Below are positions 9,801-20,444 of a stretch of DNA of 35,119 nucleotides, in pieces. The DNA is taken from NCBI GenBank assembly GCA_014885115.2, contig WKLE02003876.1, forward strand, positions 1 through 35,119, in the 5' to 3' direction. The translations under genes and the position numbers were made by a program. This stretch comes from Asterionellopsis glacialis. Its lineage: Eukaryota > Bacillariophyta > Plagiogrammaphyceae > Rhaphoneidales > Asterionellopsidaceae. Below the pieces are notes generated by a model that saw only the letters and a program-made list of their open reading frames with translations, was not told the DNA's origin and ran no database searches. How positions within the stretch are numbered: the first letter of the stretch is position 1; every line of letters begins with the position of its first letter.

Positions 9801-10721
9801 ATCCAATCGCATAAATGATGGTCGAGATTTGTACGTACTGTCCGGCTAATTTGTGATTTCCAGCTCCAATTGCATGTGGGCAAACGGTATCTAATGCATC
9901 TAAAAAACCTCCTACCAAAACATCGGACAGTCCTATCAAGAGATTCGTTATAACATATGCCTGCAAGGCTTCTATACCGAGATACTTTGAAATCAATGCT
10001 ACACAAAGCGCTTCAAACGCCGAGTCGACAATGGAAGCCAATACAAATGGGGCACCCAGTCCAAATATTCTCCTTGTTTCTTTGTCTGGTGTTGCGATTA
10101 CCCCTAGTTTATGGTAGGCACGTTTAAACGTCCGACAGGAGCATAACGCATTTTTTCCTCCATATATTGACGTCATTTCTAGATCTTCACTCGCCTCGTC
10201 CTTAAATCCTTCCCCTTGCTTGGGATCTTCATTCTGTGTGCCATTTTCGTTTGAAGCAAAAATAATCAGATGAGTCTCTATCAAAAGCGGCGATAAATAG
10301 ATCAAATGGTTGAGAAAAAAAGATATGTTTCAATATAGAAACTCACACTTTCAGTTACATCTTTGATATGAACGCCATTGACGGTCTCTATGATGCTAAC
10401 GTTGACTAAATCTAAAATTTCTGAAGGCGCTTTCCTCTCACCTCTTCTTTTATTTCGTTGATTACTCCAAGTTATAAGAAACGGCAGGATTATAATGCAA
10501 CATAAAGAGTATAACGTTGCGGCGATCAGCATCCACGGACCAGGGTCTGTAGTTTTAGGAATGTAGTTTTCGAAACCATCGTCATCATCGCCATAATAGT
10601 CATTAGCATCGGGAAATGCATCATTATGGTCGAATAGGATATCATGGTCTTCAAAATCCTCTGGATCAAGTCCAACATCATTGCTGTGAGGGTCGTCTAC
10701 TGGTAGCAAGGAGAAAGACAT
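6884..10721 (-). CDS. MATE transporter fused to a RagC/D-type GTPase
   Basis: There are five exons (10721-10347, 10275-9409, 9323-8157, 8045-7119, 7030-6884), every junction phase 0: 1161 codons, 1160 residues. The start is the first ATG; the frame upstream begins with TTG. Residues 1-125 are acidic with one hydrophobic segment (WMLIAATLYSLCCIIILPF). About 190-615 form a MATE family multidrug/organic-cation antiporter with both six-helix halves (LDTVCPHAIGAGNHKLAGQY; AAWGLIESIWALFESATEG). After a Ser/Asp/Glu-rich linker, about 787-1160 form a Rag GTPase: P-loop GPRGAGKTS (793-801), SVVFQKMSPQET after intron 3, WDSPGD, INKVD, LTSIYDYSI, LPALENLLN, KAYLFDV and TDSSPVDM, ending in the roadblock-like VLYMKEVGTMLALICI. 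Rag C/D proteins pair with Rag A/B on lysosomes or vacuoles to recruit TORC1. P-loop and last MATE helix share one uninterrupted exon, so the fusion does not depend on splicing. The exon 1-2 acceptor is the least certain junction. Confidence 0.9.
7119..8223 (-). other. Rag GTPase G domain and start of C-terminal domain (within the fusion gene)
   Basis: The segment spans the P-loop part of exon 3 and all of exon 4. Intron 3 (8046-8156, GTAAGC...TTGTAG) falls directly after GKTSIQ. The joined product reads SIQ-SVVFQKMSPQET, closely matching RagC as I recall it (SIQKVVFHKMSPNET). The G3 motif is WDSPGD where RagC has WDFPGQ. Between the TDSSPVDM..ELC motif and the final strand lies an insertion of roughly 70-90 residues rich in Ser, Thr and acidic residues, longer than in RagC. 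Confidence 0.88.
8217..8541 (-). repeat. Threefold LV-x(n)-LPR motif in the linker between transporter and GTPase
   Basis: Within exon 3 the linker reads ELVNPKHADLPRRVRSN, then about 42 residues later ALVNPRIATLPRATRSN, then about 52 residues later KLVELKTSNLPRVILMG. The third copy is the first beta strand of the Rag domain leading into the P-loop. The first two look like partial duplications of the strand entry followed by RSN.T and Asp/Ser-rich spacers. Confidence 0.7.
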
Positions 10722-10990
10722 GTTGGTGCATATGAGCAAATGTTATATATCTTTGATCGTGGTGTTCGCAAGCTATGACGGGCAATGTTTCCCTTGCTGT
10801 TAAGACGGATAACGGTGGATGCACTTTTTTGGAGGGAGAAACACACAGGCCAGTGGAAATCTTGGAAAATGATGCATGAAAATTCCATCGGTTGATCTTT
10901 GCAGTTAATATTGTACAGAATATACCACGTGCACAGAGCGTTGGACATATATTTTGTTTGTTTTTGTCGACTGGGTACTGGTACTACTTG

Positions 10991-11014
10991 ATACTGAAAG
11001 GCATTTTTCAGTAT
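10991..11014. repeat. Inverted repeat, 9-bp arms, 6-base loop
   Basis: ATACTGAAA (10991-10999) and TTTCAGTAT (11006-11014) are perfect complements around GGCATT. The hairpin lies about 270 bp upstream of the MATE-Rag start. It may be a binding site or the remnant of a small inverted-repeat element. Confidence 0.55.
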
Positions 11015-11141
11015 GTGGGTACTTAAGTAATACTATCATTCTTCAATAATACGAATAACTCTTGTGATGTGGATGAATTACCCATTCCTTATAAAATAAA
11101 ACTTATCAAAGTACCAATGCTAATTGTCCTTTCAACACAAA

Positions 11142-11452
11142 ATGGAGAACACCAAAAAGTTCTTTACACGACCTGAACGAATTTACAAGACCGCTCTCAT
11201 AAATAACTTACCGTACTCGCTGATAAACAAAAATTACGTGGTTCGGATAAAAAACAAATTGGACTAACTCGTTTCCATTTCGCCGTTGATTTAAATGATG
11301 TAGGATGGACTCCGAGGTCCCAAGACGAATTGGTCAAGTTTCTTATATACGATGATCAACAAAAACTAGAGCATAAGAAATTAACAATATATAAAATGAA
11401 ACGACTAATGTGTACGATTGAAATGAAGGACTTGAGGCGGGGCAACTACTAA
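11142..11452 (+). pseudogene. Possible frameshifted coding remnant
   Basis: An ATG at 11142 opens 41 codons (MENTKKFFTRPERIYKTALI...) ending at a TAA at 11265. A second frame, open from about 11205 to a TAA at 11450-11452, overlaps it and reads RFHFAVDLNDVGWTPRSQDE and onward with a mixed, protein-like composition. One indel would join the two. I recognise no family. It might be a decayed gene, part of an exon of an unmodelled gene, or chance. Confidence 0.25.
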
Positions 11453-12447
11453 CTTATCAACTTTCACTCATTTCCATATTTTTTTTATATTTCCGTTGAG
11501 AATTTCAAAATCGATAAATAAATTATATATTCCCCAAAAATTTCAGTCCTTTTTCTGTGCCAAACAAAAATCTTCAAAACTTTTGGTGACAGTAAAATAA
11601 GTGCAATACTGTAAGCACGTACTAATATCAGTATCTCGGAAATTCACTGAGTTTTGGTGAAAATATTGATTTTACCAGCACCTACTCGGTTTCAAAAGAT
11701 TCATTGAATACATAAAAAATGTTACTAAGTAGGCTTCTGTAATTTGAGGGGTTGAGATAATACATATTCCTAATTTGTTTCTATGCCACAAAGGTAACTT
11801 TGGGTCGGTCCTGTTCTCGAGAATATGTGGAGATAGTTTTTGGTGGAGGGACCCCGTCACCCCCCCCCCCCAAAAGGATTTTTTGGGAGTGCCCCTTGAA
11901 CTCTTTACTAAAGAAATCCTAGAGTCTCGATAAAAAGATTTGCTAAGAGCCAAAAATCAAAGATTCAGCGGATGATTTGAAATGTAAAAACATTTGCCAA
12001 CCTAAAACAAAGTCAAGCACCTGTATGTGAGTGGATCACGGAAAAAGCTAAAATTTGCGTCAACTAGTAATTTTTAAACAACTCGTACAAATACCAAAAA
12101 ATGTAATTATTGTAAACTTCTTAGTCTTTCCCTCTTCTTTCTTCTTCTAATTTTCCTTACTTCATTCCCCTTTTATTTCTCAAATGTTACACCAGCACCA
12201 TAGTGCATGATAGCCTTTTAAGAGTGCCACCTGTCCCAGTCAAGTCAAGTCCAGTCCTACCCACGCACAGGCAGGTCCTACCCAGCTAGAGGATATCGGC
12301 CCTAATACTTTTAGGAGCGAGGAGAACAACGTCTTGGACAGACCCGGATTGCAAAGCTATAATACAAATAAATTTGACTCTACATTGGTGCACTTTTCAA
12401 GTTTCTTCATATTGCAATTGCATGGCAAGTAAAGGTGGAGGATTTTG

Positions 12448-13674
12448 CTAAGATAGATTCAATAGTGTTTGGAGTCCCACTGGTAATTGTTTTTCCCACC
12501 CTGGGTTGGCTTTGAAATCGAATCCAGCTATAGTGAGTTCTTTTTTAAGGCGCCCACTTAAAAATGCCTGCATATTATCATCCATGTAACCTCCAATCAC
12601 TGCAGGAACACTTTCACGCTGAATCCCACAGATACCGAGATCAATTAAGTTCGCCTCCGTTTCTTCCTCAGAAAAATCATACATGGTAAGCCGTAAGCGA
12701 AGATCCCGCTTGAGAATATCAAGAATTCTCTCTACCAGGGATGTTATAAACCAATTGTTATCTGTGAAGAAATGCAACGCCAGAGGGCCACGCATTGGGA
12801 GAGCTGATTCAGTATCATGCTTTAGACCCTGAATGTATCGTCGAGCTTCCGAAAATGAATCAAATGCATTACCATTCGGATGATTCAAAATTCCTAAATT
12901 TACAAAACCATTCTTTTGAGTTTGTTCGCTATTTTCCCCACCAAAGACTGCCGCATGAACCATGTACCATTCCAACCGATGCTAGACATATTATGCAAAG
13001 AACCCAACAAAAATTCAAGATCGATTGTGGTGAGTTTTTTTTTCAAAGACAAAACCAAACAAAACGACAATGTATCAAAGCGCTGGACTTTCGTTCATGA
13101 CAATACACACCATGGTATAGACACTCCGACTAAAATATCTCATCTGTTTAAAAATGAGAGATCTTCCAGCGTCATCGGATTGAGGAAGTAGTCGCACTGC
13201 ACCTAATACTAATGAGGAATAATCTTCTTCCTTTAAATCCAACAAGCTTAAATATCTGCCAAAAGCCTTTTCTGGACCGAAAAGTTCGATCTTACGTTCC
13301 CAGTACTTTACCATTCGGCGAGCCGCAGCTGGGATGTTGAATAGATCTGCTCTCAGAAAGGCTAAACGGAACTCCTCACTCTCCACATATTCCGGGTCAA
13401 TGAATAAGGCAGTTTCGTACGCTTCCTTTTCTTTGATTGAATCTAGGGCATCATCAAATTCTCGAAATGAAGTTGCTATTAGGTCGGGTGTTTCATTAAC
13501 ATTGTACCTATTCATACCTAACTTATCTCGCTCCATATTCATCTGGTCATCTAAAGTTAACGCCTCACGTTCCTCTCGAACATGATTCCAGCTGAACTTT
13601 GCTGGACTGAGTAACCAAGCCGGTAACGACGAAGCGTCGTGCTTCTCTTGATCAGAATAAATAGACTTTGACAT
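12448..13674 (-). CDS. Sec14/CRAL-TRIO-like protein of a stramenopile family (tentative)
   Basis: Two exons, 13674-13111 and 12981-12448, join in phase 0 across a 129-bp intron to give 365 residues. The start is the first real ATG; the frame extends upstream to a TTG. The centre reads FRLAFLRADLFNIPAAARRMVKYW, then KIELFGPEKAFGRYLSLLDL and LPQSDDAGRSLIF. After the intron come HRLEWYMVHAAVF and QTQKNGFVNLGI. This order (FLRA-x-F, paired bulky residues, ELFGPEK, D.AGR..IF, then Q..G.V) resembles an expanded stramenopile family that I relate to Sec14 lipid-transfer domains by its CRAL-TRIO-N-like start and GR.IF strand. The C-terminal part (VPAVIGGYMDDNMQAFLSGR) is also typical of that family as I recall it. 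Lipid or hydrophobic-ligand binding is an inference; the link to Sec14 is not proven from sequence alone. Confidence 0.65.
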
Positions 13675-14463
13675 GGCTGAATGAAGTTCTTGATGTGCTT
13701 TCGTTTCTCGGGGTATGGTCAGCAAAAGAAGTAGTTCAGAACAACTAGACTAGGACAATTATCTACGGCATCTAGGTCCTATGGCCTAGAGTCCTTGGTT
13801 ACGGCAGTGATACTACCTGGTAAGACCAGCTACTGTACGGCCAAATGTGCACTAAATTTGTTTAAACAGAAAAAAATATGGAAGACAATTCTTTTTTTTC
13901 TTAGATGATGTTTATTTTTATGATACAGGCGGGGTGCTGCTCCTTGATCTTTACCAAGCCCCTTTTTTTGTTAAACAACATGACTCACTAAACTTACTTA
14001 AGGAACTAATTTCTAGGTACGGTATTTTTCAATAAAGAAATCTTGTTTTCCCTACATAAACTTTTCCAAAAATCTCAATATAGCAAAGACGTTAAAATAT
14101 ATGTACAATAGACTATTTCGACTACCGTACTACTCTACGACTGCAATCCGTATGTTGATGATGACATGAGTAAATGACTTGGAATTTGGGAGGGGATGAA
14201 ACCAAAAAAGCGGAGGGTGAGGTCGATGGGATAAATGGAAGTGATGCGTCAGAATACCATGACGAATATAATAATCGGTAAATAACAATAAATAATTCCT
14301 TCATGCATTTGAGACATAATGTATTAAGATTTACAGCTAGCTTGCTTTATATTTTCTTTCTCTCTCCATGTACCAGGTACTGAGCGCACCAAGTGTTGTT
14401 ATCATGACTCACAATAATGAATAATGGATAAAATGCTCTTGCTGCAAAGCAACAATATATGCT
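13675..14463. other. Spacer between the Sec14-like gene and gene B
   Basis: No gene is supported. The stretch presumably holds the promoter of the Sec14-like gene (right of 13674) and the 3' end of gene B (left of 14464). A GTACCAGGTAC palindrome occurs at 14370-14380, and TACCTGGTA occurs near 13815. Confidence 0.5.
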
Positions 14464-17400
14464 TCAAACGTAATCAATTTGGTATTGTCGCACATGCTTT
14501 AGTAGCAGGAATCCAAAACGCCAGGCAGAAAAAGAATAAATTATAAAGATGGTAGCGATTGTTGCACTCTGTTTCAATTGAGCCCTTGTGATTGTTGCAA
14601 CATCCCGTACTGACCATTCTGGACATTCTGGGCGGCCTAATCGGTTATTGCAAAAGGAACAACTCCCAGCGGAGACAGCGCAAGCTATTGTGCCCCTCTC
14701 TTCATCCCCAACCACTGTTTTTTCTTTAAAACTTAAAGAAAAGACGATACTGGCAGAAAATATTGTGCCTAGAAAGAAAGCCCAGTCAGAGTGGATAACA
14801 TTTGCCAAATAATAATGAGAAAAAAAACATTAGATATTGAAAAAAAAGCATTAGGTGAAGAAAGTTTCTCTAAAAAGAAACAAAGAACGTAAATGAGACT
14901 TACAAAGGAATACCATCGTAATTGTAAGGATTGCAATAAACAAAACAACAGCTCCCACTATTGAATAAAAACGACGAACAAGGATAATATTGGTTAGTTC
15001 ACTATACACACTTTCCATACAAAAAAGGTAGCAGCTCAAACAAAGTTTTACACCACCCACCTTTGTACTGCTTATCTCGGTTATTCAATATGGAGAATGC
15101 TGATATCCACCACCCAACGGCTGCTGCTGTGAAAAATAAGCCTCCACAAACCATAAAGCCAGTACCAATCCAGTAATTTTCATTGCTAATATCAGTCGTT
15201 ACAGCAGATGTAGACGACCAAAGAAGAATACCTAAACATACGCACGCACGCACACAGGCACACACAAAGAGTAAGGGTAAAAGAATGAATGAATGAGAAA
15301 ATGTGGTCAAGTTTGAGATTCATGCAAAATACACCCCCCGAAAGACTTCCTTACATCCAGTGAAAATGCAACCAATAATTGGCAATGTGAGCCATCCAGG
15401 AACATTGTGTTGTCTTGATCTCTGAACTATAGGTTTGGTAATAATACCTTCCAATAGTCGAACTGCCAAAAGAATCTGCACCAAGCAAAGGGGGAGTAGA
15501 ACAGTTTATATGTAATAAAATGTAAGATGTACCGATGTTTTTACTAGACAATAGCAGACACACGCAAACACAAAATCATCAAATACAACAACAAATGAAA
15601 TGTTGTTAGAGCTGAGAACAAGAATCATTTCCTTTCCAAACTCACCAACAAAGCCGTGAGTAATGCCCAGATTGCATTGCACGTATAATAAAAGTATAGA
15701 ACTATAAGGCATATCAAATGAAGGTAGATGGTAAATATGGATAGTCCAACCAAGGGCAATGTGAGATGATGTGAATGTGGACCCCCCAACAAAGTAAATT
15801 GAAATAAGTCGCTATGCGTATTACTAGTACACGTACCTGCTTCAAAGGAGGATTGGGCATCTTCACGAATTGCTGTACAATCGGTACTATTATAAAATCT
15901 TTGACAGTATCTTTCTTCACCAATCGCAGCCGTATTTTCATCAATTGTTTCATTTGGTAACACAAAGAGATATGCACCCCCAATAGGAACGGCACATTCT
16001 GTGTGCGCTGTACCTGCGTCACAAAACCATTCACGAAACCATGCCAAATCTGGATCAGTCCACATGTGCTTCACAAAGACTGAAGTCACACGATGATAAT
16101 CTGTAGAGAGAAAAAAGGAGAAGAAATGAAATCACTTCCAAAAGTTAAATAACCATAACAACACGAAGAACTTCATGGTGTGCTTCCACTTGTTTAGATA
16201 CTACACGTACCAAATAATTGAATGGACATATAACATTGAACTGGTAAGAACCATAACAATGCCCATAGGTATCGGACAGCACCAAATACATTCACTTGTC
16301 GTACAACTCGTAAGGATAAGCTTGTTGTCAAAAGAACGACAAAGCCCAATATTCCTAAAGTTAATACTGAAGAATTTAAATTCCATAGATTCAAGATATT
16401 CCCATCATTCCCATCGGAATTTATCGAAAATATTGACGTTGGTTGTGGTGATGCTGGCTCTTCTGTTGTTTCTTTTTGTAGCGAACCAAAGAAATCTGGG
16501 TCCACAGAATCGTCATTCAAAGGATCAACTTCAGATCGATCTGCCACACGTCCACCGTATAATAATATACTCAACATGATGGCAGATGCCATATGGATGG
16601 CTCCAAAGAATGCCATGAGTATATTGAGTCGATACAAAATAGATCGATCAGTGGCAGCTGTTTCTAATGGATTGCAAAAACACCAAAAGCATGGCGCATT
16701 CCGTACAACCCAGTTAGATACATGACGATTGCGCAACCATGCTGGTTTGGGACCCAAAAAGGATAATCCCAATAAATACATATCGTTATCATCTTGATCA
16801 TAAAGAGACGACCGAGTTGTACCTTCTGATACAGCCCGTAAAGATATTGGATGAGGAGATCGTTCCGTTGCTCTATAATTTTGACTATTGCATTCTTGTT
16901 GTTGGCCTTGGTCATTGTCTTGTTCAAATGATAATTCTCTACCATCATCGTCGTCGTCATCATCATCATCATCATCATCATTCGGGAATGGACTTTCAAG
17001 ACCATAATTACTACCATCATCATTATTATCTACAACGTCAATTAGTTTGCTAGGATTTAAATCTTCGTTTGTAATTCTATTAGTAGATTCGTCTTCATTG
17101 CCATCCTTATTGATAGGGGACATATCAGGAGATCTAATGGTAACTCGTAAACTCTTACGAAAACTTCGAGGACTTATGGATACAAATTTCTCAGTTTGCT
17201 TCTTTTTCTTTTCGTCACCATTCTCCTCATGACCAGTTGCAGGAGTCTCCTCATGACCAGTTGCAGGAGTAGTTTTATTCTTCTTTTCCAGTGTTGTTTC
17301 ATAATAATCATGAATCGAAGTCTCCTGCACTTCTTCTTTGGATAGGGGTGGTGGTGGTGGTGGAGGTGATCCATGATGAAACAAACCCGCAACATGTCTT

Positions 17401-17591
17401 GCGGGAGCCCTTGCATTCGTACCAGGCGATAAACTAAATAGTCCAAACCCGCGAACACTCCCACGAGTACCACCGCTGCTACCGCTGTGATGGACATTGT
17501 CTACACCACTATCAAAACTTCCTGTACCCCGCGTCAGGAATCCACTATGAGGTTCAGGAGCATCTTCTAAATTATGAATGTCACCAGGCAT
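14464..17591 (-). CDS. Multi-pass membrane protein, gene B (intact paralog of gene A)
   Basis: I model seven exons: 17591-16211, 16100-15837, 15701-15646, 15475-15355, 15231-15057, 15001-14904 and 14768-14464 (800 codons with stop, 799 residues). The exon 5-6 junction (a 55-bp intron with donor GTGGTG) is least certain. The start is the first ATG; the frame upstream begins at TTG. The N-terminal ~280 residues are disordered, with Pro, Gly and Asp runs; the Asp run is a CAT/GTC microsatellite at about 16940-16980. The membrane part matches gene A: APCFWCFCNPLETAATDRS, about eight hydrophobic segments, a loop with WFCDAGTAHTEC and sequons NET and NST, and the C-terminal CSFCNNRLGRPECPEWS...QYQIDYV. 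The last exon is 305 bases in both genes with the same intron phase. Conserved cysteines and sequons suggest a glycosylated, disulfide-bonded luminal or extracellular loop. I do not recognise a named family or function. Confidence 0.78.
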
Positions 17592-20444
17592 GCTTATCTC
17601 TCTTACTGTTATATTTTTTCTTTGCGAAAGATAGAAGGAGAAGAACAATTAGTCGTGGACGATTGATAGTATGCTATTGTTGCAATGATGTTTTTGAATG
17701 ATGTGCAACGACACCATAAAGTAGAAAAGTGCGTGGCTATTTATGATGTTTTTAGAAAGTCAATCAATTATTATTACCTGTGTACTCATACACACAGACG
17801 TTTTTGCAATGTTGCCGTTCTTTTAGAGATATGAGAATTGTCAAAGTCACCGACAGCATGTGAGACTTTGGTTGTTGCTGCAGCTATATACGGGCCGCTG
17901 TATATTTTGTTCTTTTATGCCGTGTATTCCGCATAACAAAAAGTGAGAGACTCCCGCCATCAAGTAGCGCATGCATAGCCTCTCTCTCTAGAGAGATTGG
18001 AATGGGCATGAATTCAGATATGGGGGAGAACCCCCAAAAGGCTAATAAAAATTAACAGTATAAAAGGAAATTATATTTTTCAGGGGGGAAACTGGCACTT
18101 TAGGTTTGAGATTATTATTTTTAAAAATGGGAAATCATTGGAGTTTTTTTTCTAGTCGTACATTTTTTATGTATACAACGACAATGACAACGCGAGTAAT
18201 CCCACACCATATCTGACCTGAACGCAGAATGGGAATACGCATCCATCCAAGATGATAACTTTTGCTGCAAGTAAAACAATCATGGATGATGGTGTTTACA
18301 TTATATTATCATAATGCAATATAACTGCTGTCTGTATATTGATTGGAACTGAACGATTATTATCCATTTTTCTGGGGGGAAATGATAAATCAGTCAATGT
18401 CATTATGCCAAACATGCCATGGCACGGAATAATGCGTAGGCGTCGCATATACAATCAAATCAAGGTTGTCAGTCATATGGTACGTTTTTGTGCGAAAAAA
18501 GAATACTCTCTATTGTGTTTCCTTGTCGTTTCTCAATTTTAAAGAGGAAAAAAAAGCACGTCGCGAAAGGGTGTTTTTTTGAAAAAGATACGATCAAAAG
18601 ACCTGATACTACCGTGCGAAATACAAAAATGTCATTTTCAAGAATATAAATGTTCATTTGGTGTTATGTGGAACTCTAGATGGAGAACATGTGACATTTA
18701 GGAACGTGTCCGAGAAAAAAAGTGAAAAAGACTCCATGTTTCAAACAAAAACACAACTGTTTTTTTTGTACTTGGGGAGAAAGAAAGAGAGAAAGATGGA
18801 TTGATATAGTATATACCTTTGACAAGTAAAAAAAACACAAGAACGAAAGATAAACAGATGTACTAGCCCCTAATTTTTTGGTTGTGATATACTAATAAAA
18901 GAAGGGACCGGGCTCATTCGGGAGCCAGGATCTAAGCCACCAATACAAAGGATATAGTATCTCTCTCTGTCCTCTCCTTTTCTTTCTCCCGGAAGAGTAT
19001 AAAGAATAGGTTGGGTTTTGTGAGTTTGATTCTCTCTTTTTTTCTTTCACGTTCTGTTTGACATGTTGCACGTTCTGCATTTACTCCAATCGAGTCTATC
19101 CTTTGTAGACTCCCATTAAATGAAATTTCTTGGGACAATTATTGCGGGGACTAAGGTAGTCTGTGAAAGATTATACCAGAACTACAATTAACGCCGCGAA
19201 CAGAAAAAATTCGATGAGTACGCAATCGTTCTTAAAAATTAAGGTTGGAATGATTGCGAAGTACTTGTTGTCGATGATACAGATGATGGAGAGATTATTT
19301 TCTACATGTTCACCATGACTTGACGACTCTGCCAAAATGCTTTTCTCTTACACATTCATGTTGTATTTTCTCTCTATATATATATTCTAAAAGTTTTGAA
19401 CACACACACAGGCAAACTCACGCAAATACATACCTAGAGGATTAATACATCTTTCTCATTTTTTTTAAATTGAGAAATTTACAAAAGTCGAAAACATCTT
19501 TTTACAAAAAGTACACTTCACTTTTTTAAACCACACCCAAAGTTTTAACTTTTATCCCTCACCCCCTACAAAAGCAATTGAAGCTGTTCGAAAAAGATCA
19601 CAACTGTAGCAAAATTATGAACGACATATTATATTCAGCAATAAGGAGGTGATGTAGCAACTAATAGACCTACTGTATGTATAAATAATTGTGTTGGTGG
19701 AATTATAATAATTTTTTTTGCGAGATGGGTTAGTCTAGTTCATGATTCGATCATAGACTTGAGTTCTCGATTCGTTTTGTCTGGAAGTCGAACCGACGAG
19801 GAACGTAATAGTCCGAGTACCTTGACTCAATCAGTAGGTCCTACCAGGTACAACGTCATCTTCTATGTGTATGGTATTCTCTTTGTGGGTCCATGGATGC
19901 ACGATGGGTGTCAGCTAAATTGGTTGGCTATGGTGATACCACCTACGTAGGACTTGTTTAAAAGTTGATACTGAATTGTACACATAACCAGTTGCAATAC
20001 TTGCTGTAACTTTTTACATAGGTGACACTCTCATAATCTCTCTACATGAGACTACTCCTACATAGGATGTACCCAGGTAGCGTTTTCAGATTACCTGGTA
20101 CAGAAAGACATCAAAAAGATATGCAAGATACCTACCATCACTTTTTCCTCACCAAATTGTCAGCGTCACTTTCCGAACTGTCTGCTCCTGTAGAAAACGT
20201 ACAGCATCAACAGAAAAGAAAAACATTACACAACACAATATCATTCCTCGTGGATGTGTTCGGATTCGGAGTGCACATAACCAGTGTCAAAGCAGTTTGT
20301 GGTATAGAATAGTGATTCTCTCACACGCATCAAAAGATTTCATAAAATTTCTTTTTGATTGATTTCATAAAATTTCTTTTGATTGTTTTATCTTTCACAT
20401 TGTTGATTCACTTGAAAAACAACTTGTAAGTTTACTTTCCCATC
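17592..20444. other. 2.85-kb spacer between two divergent genes
   Basis: Gene B is transcribed leftward from 17591 and the Cys-rich gene rightward from 20445. I found no supported gene between them. Open frames are under 90 codons, including an 88-codon one at 20046-20312 with no recognisable domain. The stretch holds a TCTCTCTAGAGAGA palindrome (about 17981-17996), copies of the TACCAGGTAC-type motif (19842-19851, 20092-20101) and a 25-bp tandem duplication (20336-20385). Confidence 0.5.
20336..20385. repeat. Near-perfect tandem duplication, about 25 bp x 2
   Basis: GATTTCATAAAATTTCTTTT followed by GATT occurs at 20336-20360 and again at 20361-20384; the first copy has one extra T. It ends about 60 bp before the ATG of the Cys-rich gene, so it probably lies in that gene's promoter or 5' UTR. 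Confidence 0.85.

Larger units (their letters stand above)
10722..12447. other. Long spacer with palindromes, a C homopolymer and a possible gene remnant
   Basis: Upstream of the MATE-Rag start this AT-rich stretch holds an inverted repeat (10991-11014), a possible frameshifted coding remnant (11142-11452), a run of 12 C (11860-11871) and a CCTACC-rich stretch near 12240-12290. The open frame at 11672-11953 reads through the C run and has no family resemblance. Confidence 0.45.

Noticed and set aside
11672..11953. 93-codon minus-strand frame through the C homopolymer
   Set aside because: The reading depends on a 12-base C run, has no family resemblance and lies in AT-rich noncoding DNA.
16664..17053. 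Met/His-rich frames opposite and beside gene B exon 1
   Set aside because: They are shadows of the CAT/GTC microsatellite that encodes the Asp run in gene B.
18899..18935. tRNA-like GC-rich stretch with a GGCTC/GAGCC hairpin
   Set aside because: There is only one short stem; no acceptor, D or T arm can be formed around it. No convincing tRNA was found anywhere in the window.
20046..20312. 88-codon plus-strand frame upstream of the Cys-rich gene
   Set aside because: Its composition is not distinctive, no domain is recognisable and no splice to the downstream gene is indicated.
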